Below, one piece after another: positions 5,327-6,065 of a stretch of 6,065 nt of DNA. Within the stretch, counting starts at the first letter, position 1. Each line of letters starts with the position of its first letter. Under the pieces are notes generated by a model. It did not search any database. It had not been told where the DNA came from and saw only the letters and a list, made by a program, of their open reading frames with translations. The stretch comes from Prevotellaceae bacterium. GTDB taxonomy: Bacteria; Bacteroidota; Bacteroidia; Bacteroidales; UBA932. The stretch is from positions 1 through 6,065 of the forward strand of contig JAITOP010000141.1 of the NCBI GenBank assembly GCA_031289895.1. Reading direction: 5' to 3'. The position numbers and the translations under genes were made by a program.

Positions 5327-6029
5327 ATTTTCTGTATTTTAAATTAAATTTTGTTGTTGGTAATAATGTGTTTTTTAATTCTGTTTCTAATTTTTTATAG
5401 CCTAAATCATATAATATATCACTAAGTATTTTTCTTACACGAGGTGGATATTCTTGTGCTAATTCACTAATTTTTTTTATTTGTTTTTTATTTAACTTAT
5501 TGATATAATTTTTTCTAAGACTCTCATATACATTTTGTTCTGAACGTGCAGGAATATTTTTTATATCTTTCATCACATCTAATAATCTAAGATAAAAAAT
5601 TGTTTCATCATTATCAATTTTATTACAATATGCTTTTACACATTCAATATTCAGATAATCAAATTTAAATTTAAATTTTTGAATAGTTTTTGGCGTTGCT
5701 ATCGTTATTATATTTGGAACTTGCTCTGTAAAATTCATTAAATTATAAATGTTTAGTCCTGTTGTATAACCATTAAGTTTTTTTGTGAGATACCTTAATA
5801 ATTCAGTAGGATATGGGCTTGTTTTACCCAATCCAAGTTTAGATGTTTTTGCTTTATAATATGCACCATTTTCTATTTTATCGAGTGCACCGTTTCTATT
5901 TTGGGTAGATAAAATATTATTAACTTGTCCTAATTTTTCAATAGGAAAATTTAAATCGTCTGTGGTAAATATCTTACCAATTTCAATTTTTTCTATTTGC
6001 TTTAATATGTTTTCTTTAAACGTTTGCAT
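5313..6029 (-). CDS. AbiEi-like antitoxin (DUF6088 family), intact
   Basis: Likely antitoxin and transcriptional repressor of an AbiE-type (type IV) toxin-antitoxin operon. The 238-aa protein starts with a helical/winged-helix region (about 5-60: ILKQIEKIEIGKIFTTDDL, then VNNIL, and KIENGAYYKAKTSKLG, the usual 'G-x-YY-x-x-K' wing end). A middle segment LNGYTTGLNIYNLMNFTEQVPNIITIAT (about 86-111) matches the DUF6088 pattern GYxTGxxxxNxxxLTxQVPN. The rest is helical and lysine-rich, with no membrane segment or signal peptide. ATG at 6029 follows a canonical -7 box by 13 bases. The toxin ATG at 5326 lies inside the last codons, as in translationally coupled AbiE pairs. The gene has no internal stop although its toxin is dead. 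It is more A+T rich than xerD or proline dehydrogenase, which suggests acquisition by transfer. Autorepression is inferred from the family, and no operator repeat is visible in the few bases upstream. Confidence 0.85.
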   Translation of the reverse strand: MQTFKENILKQIEKIEIGKIFTTDDLNFPIEKLGQVNNILSTQNRNGALDKIENGAYYKAKTSKLGLGKTSPYPTELLRYLTKKLNGYTTGLNIYNLMNFTEQVPNIITIATPKTIQKFKFKFDYLNIECVKAYCNKIDNDETIFYLRLLDVMKDIKNIPARSEQNVYESLRKNYINKLNKKQIKKISELAQEYPPRVRKILSDILYDLGYKKLETELKNTLLPTTKFNLKYRKYESA

Positions 6030-6042
6030 ATAATAATTTACA

Positions 6043-6050
6043 CAAAGGTA
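6043..6050 (-). promoter_or_regulatory. Bacteroidota -7 box (TACCTTTG) for the antitoxin gene
   Basis: Minus-strand TACCTTTG, exact for TAnnTTTG and identical to the box before ftsE. Only 13 bases separate it from the ATG at 6029, so the leader would be under 10 nt, almost leaderless. The -33 element would lie beyond the right edge of the window and cannot be checked. Confidence 0.65.
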
Positions 6051-6065
6051 AAAATATTTTTTTAA

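Overview
The window looks like chromosomal DNA of a member of the Bacteroidota, with all calls made by reading the sequence alone. The evidence is an A+T-rich composition, no Shine-Dalgarno sequences before the genes, -7 boxes of the Bacteroidota type (TACCTTTG, matching TAnnTTTG), and proteins of the kind found in that phylum (a stand-alone proline dehydrogenase, FtsE, XerD). Genus cannot be decided.

Left part (1-3249, minus strand). Three genes run in the same direction, read right to left: ftsE (cell-division ABC ATPase), a monofunctional proline dehydrogenase, and the first 417 codons of a helicase-less Type IIG/Type ISP-like restriction-methylation enzyme that leaves the window at base 1. 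The gaps are 46 bp and 21 bp and I see no terminator in them, so the restriction gene may be transcribed from housekeeping genes.

Middle (3217-4407). A divergent intergenic region of 288 bp holds a good -7 box for ftsE and a weaker candidate for xerD. xerD is intact, with all six catalytic residues, and encodes one of the two recombinases that resolve chromosome dimers at dif.

Repeat block (4421-4860). Directly behind xerD lie about 440 bp of layered short tandem repeats: seven 7-bp units, about nine and a half 23-bp units on an almost cytosine-free strand, a 48-49 bp module built of CGTAATT heptamers that occurs twice, and a 10-bp periodic stretch.

Right part (4814-6050, minus strand). This is an AbiE-type (type IV) toxin-antitoxin operon in decay. 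The antitoxin-like gene (DUF6088/AbiEi) is intact and has its own promoter. The overlapping AbiEii nucleotidyltransferase toxin is broken twice: a TAG replaces what is probably a conserved tryptophan codon in the IEKDYW motif, and its 3' end is replaced by the repeat block, which supplies the last 14 codons and the stop.

I find no convincing new system. The most unusual part is the junction of the repeat block with the dead toxin gene, next to an intact orphan antitoxin.
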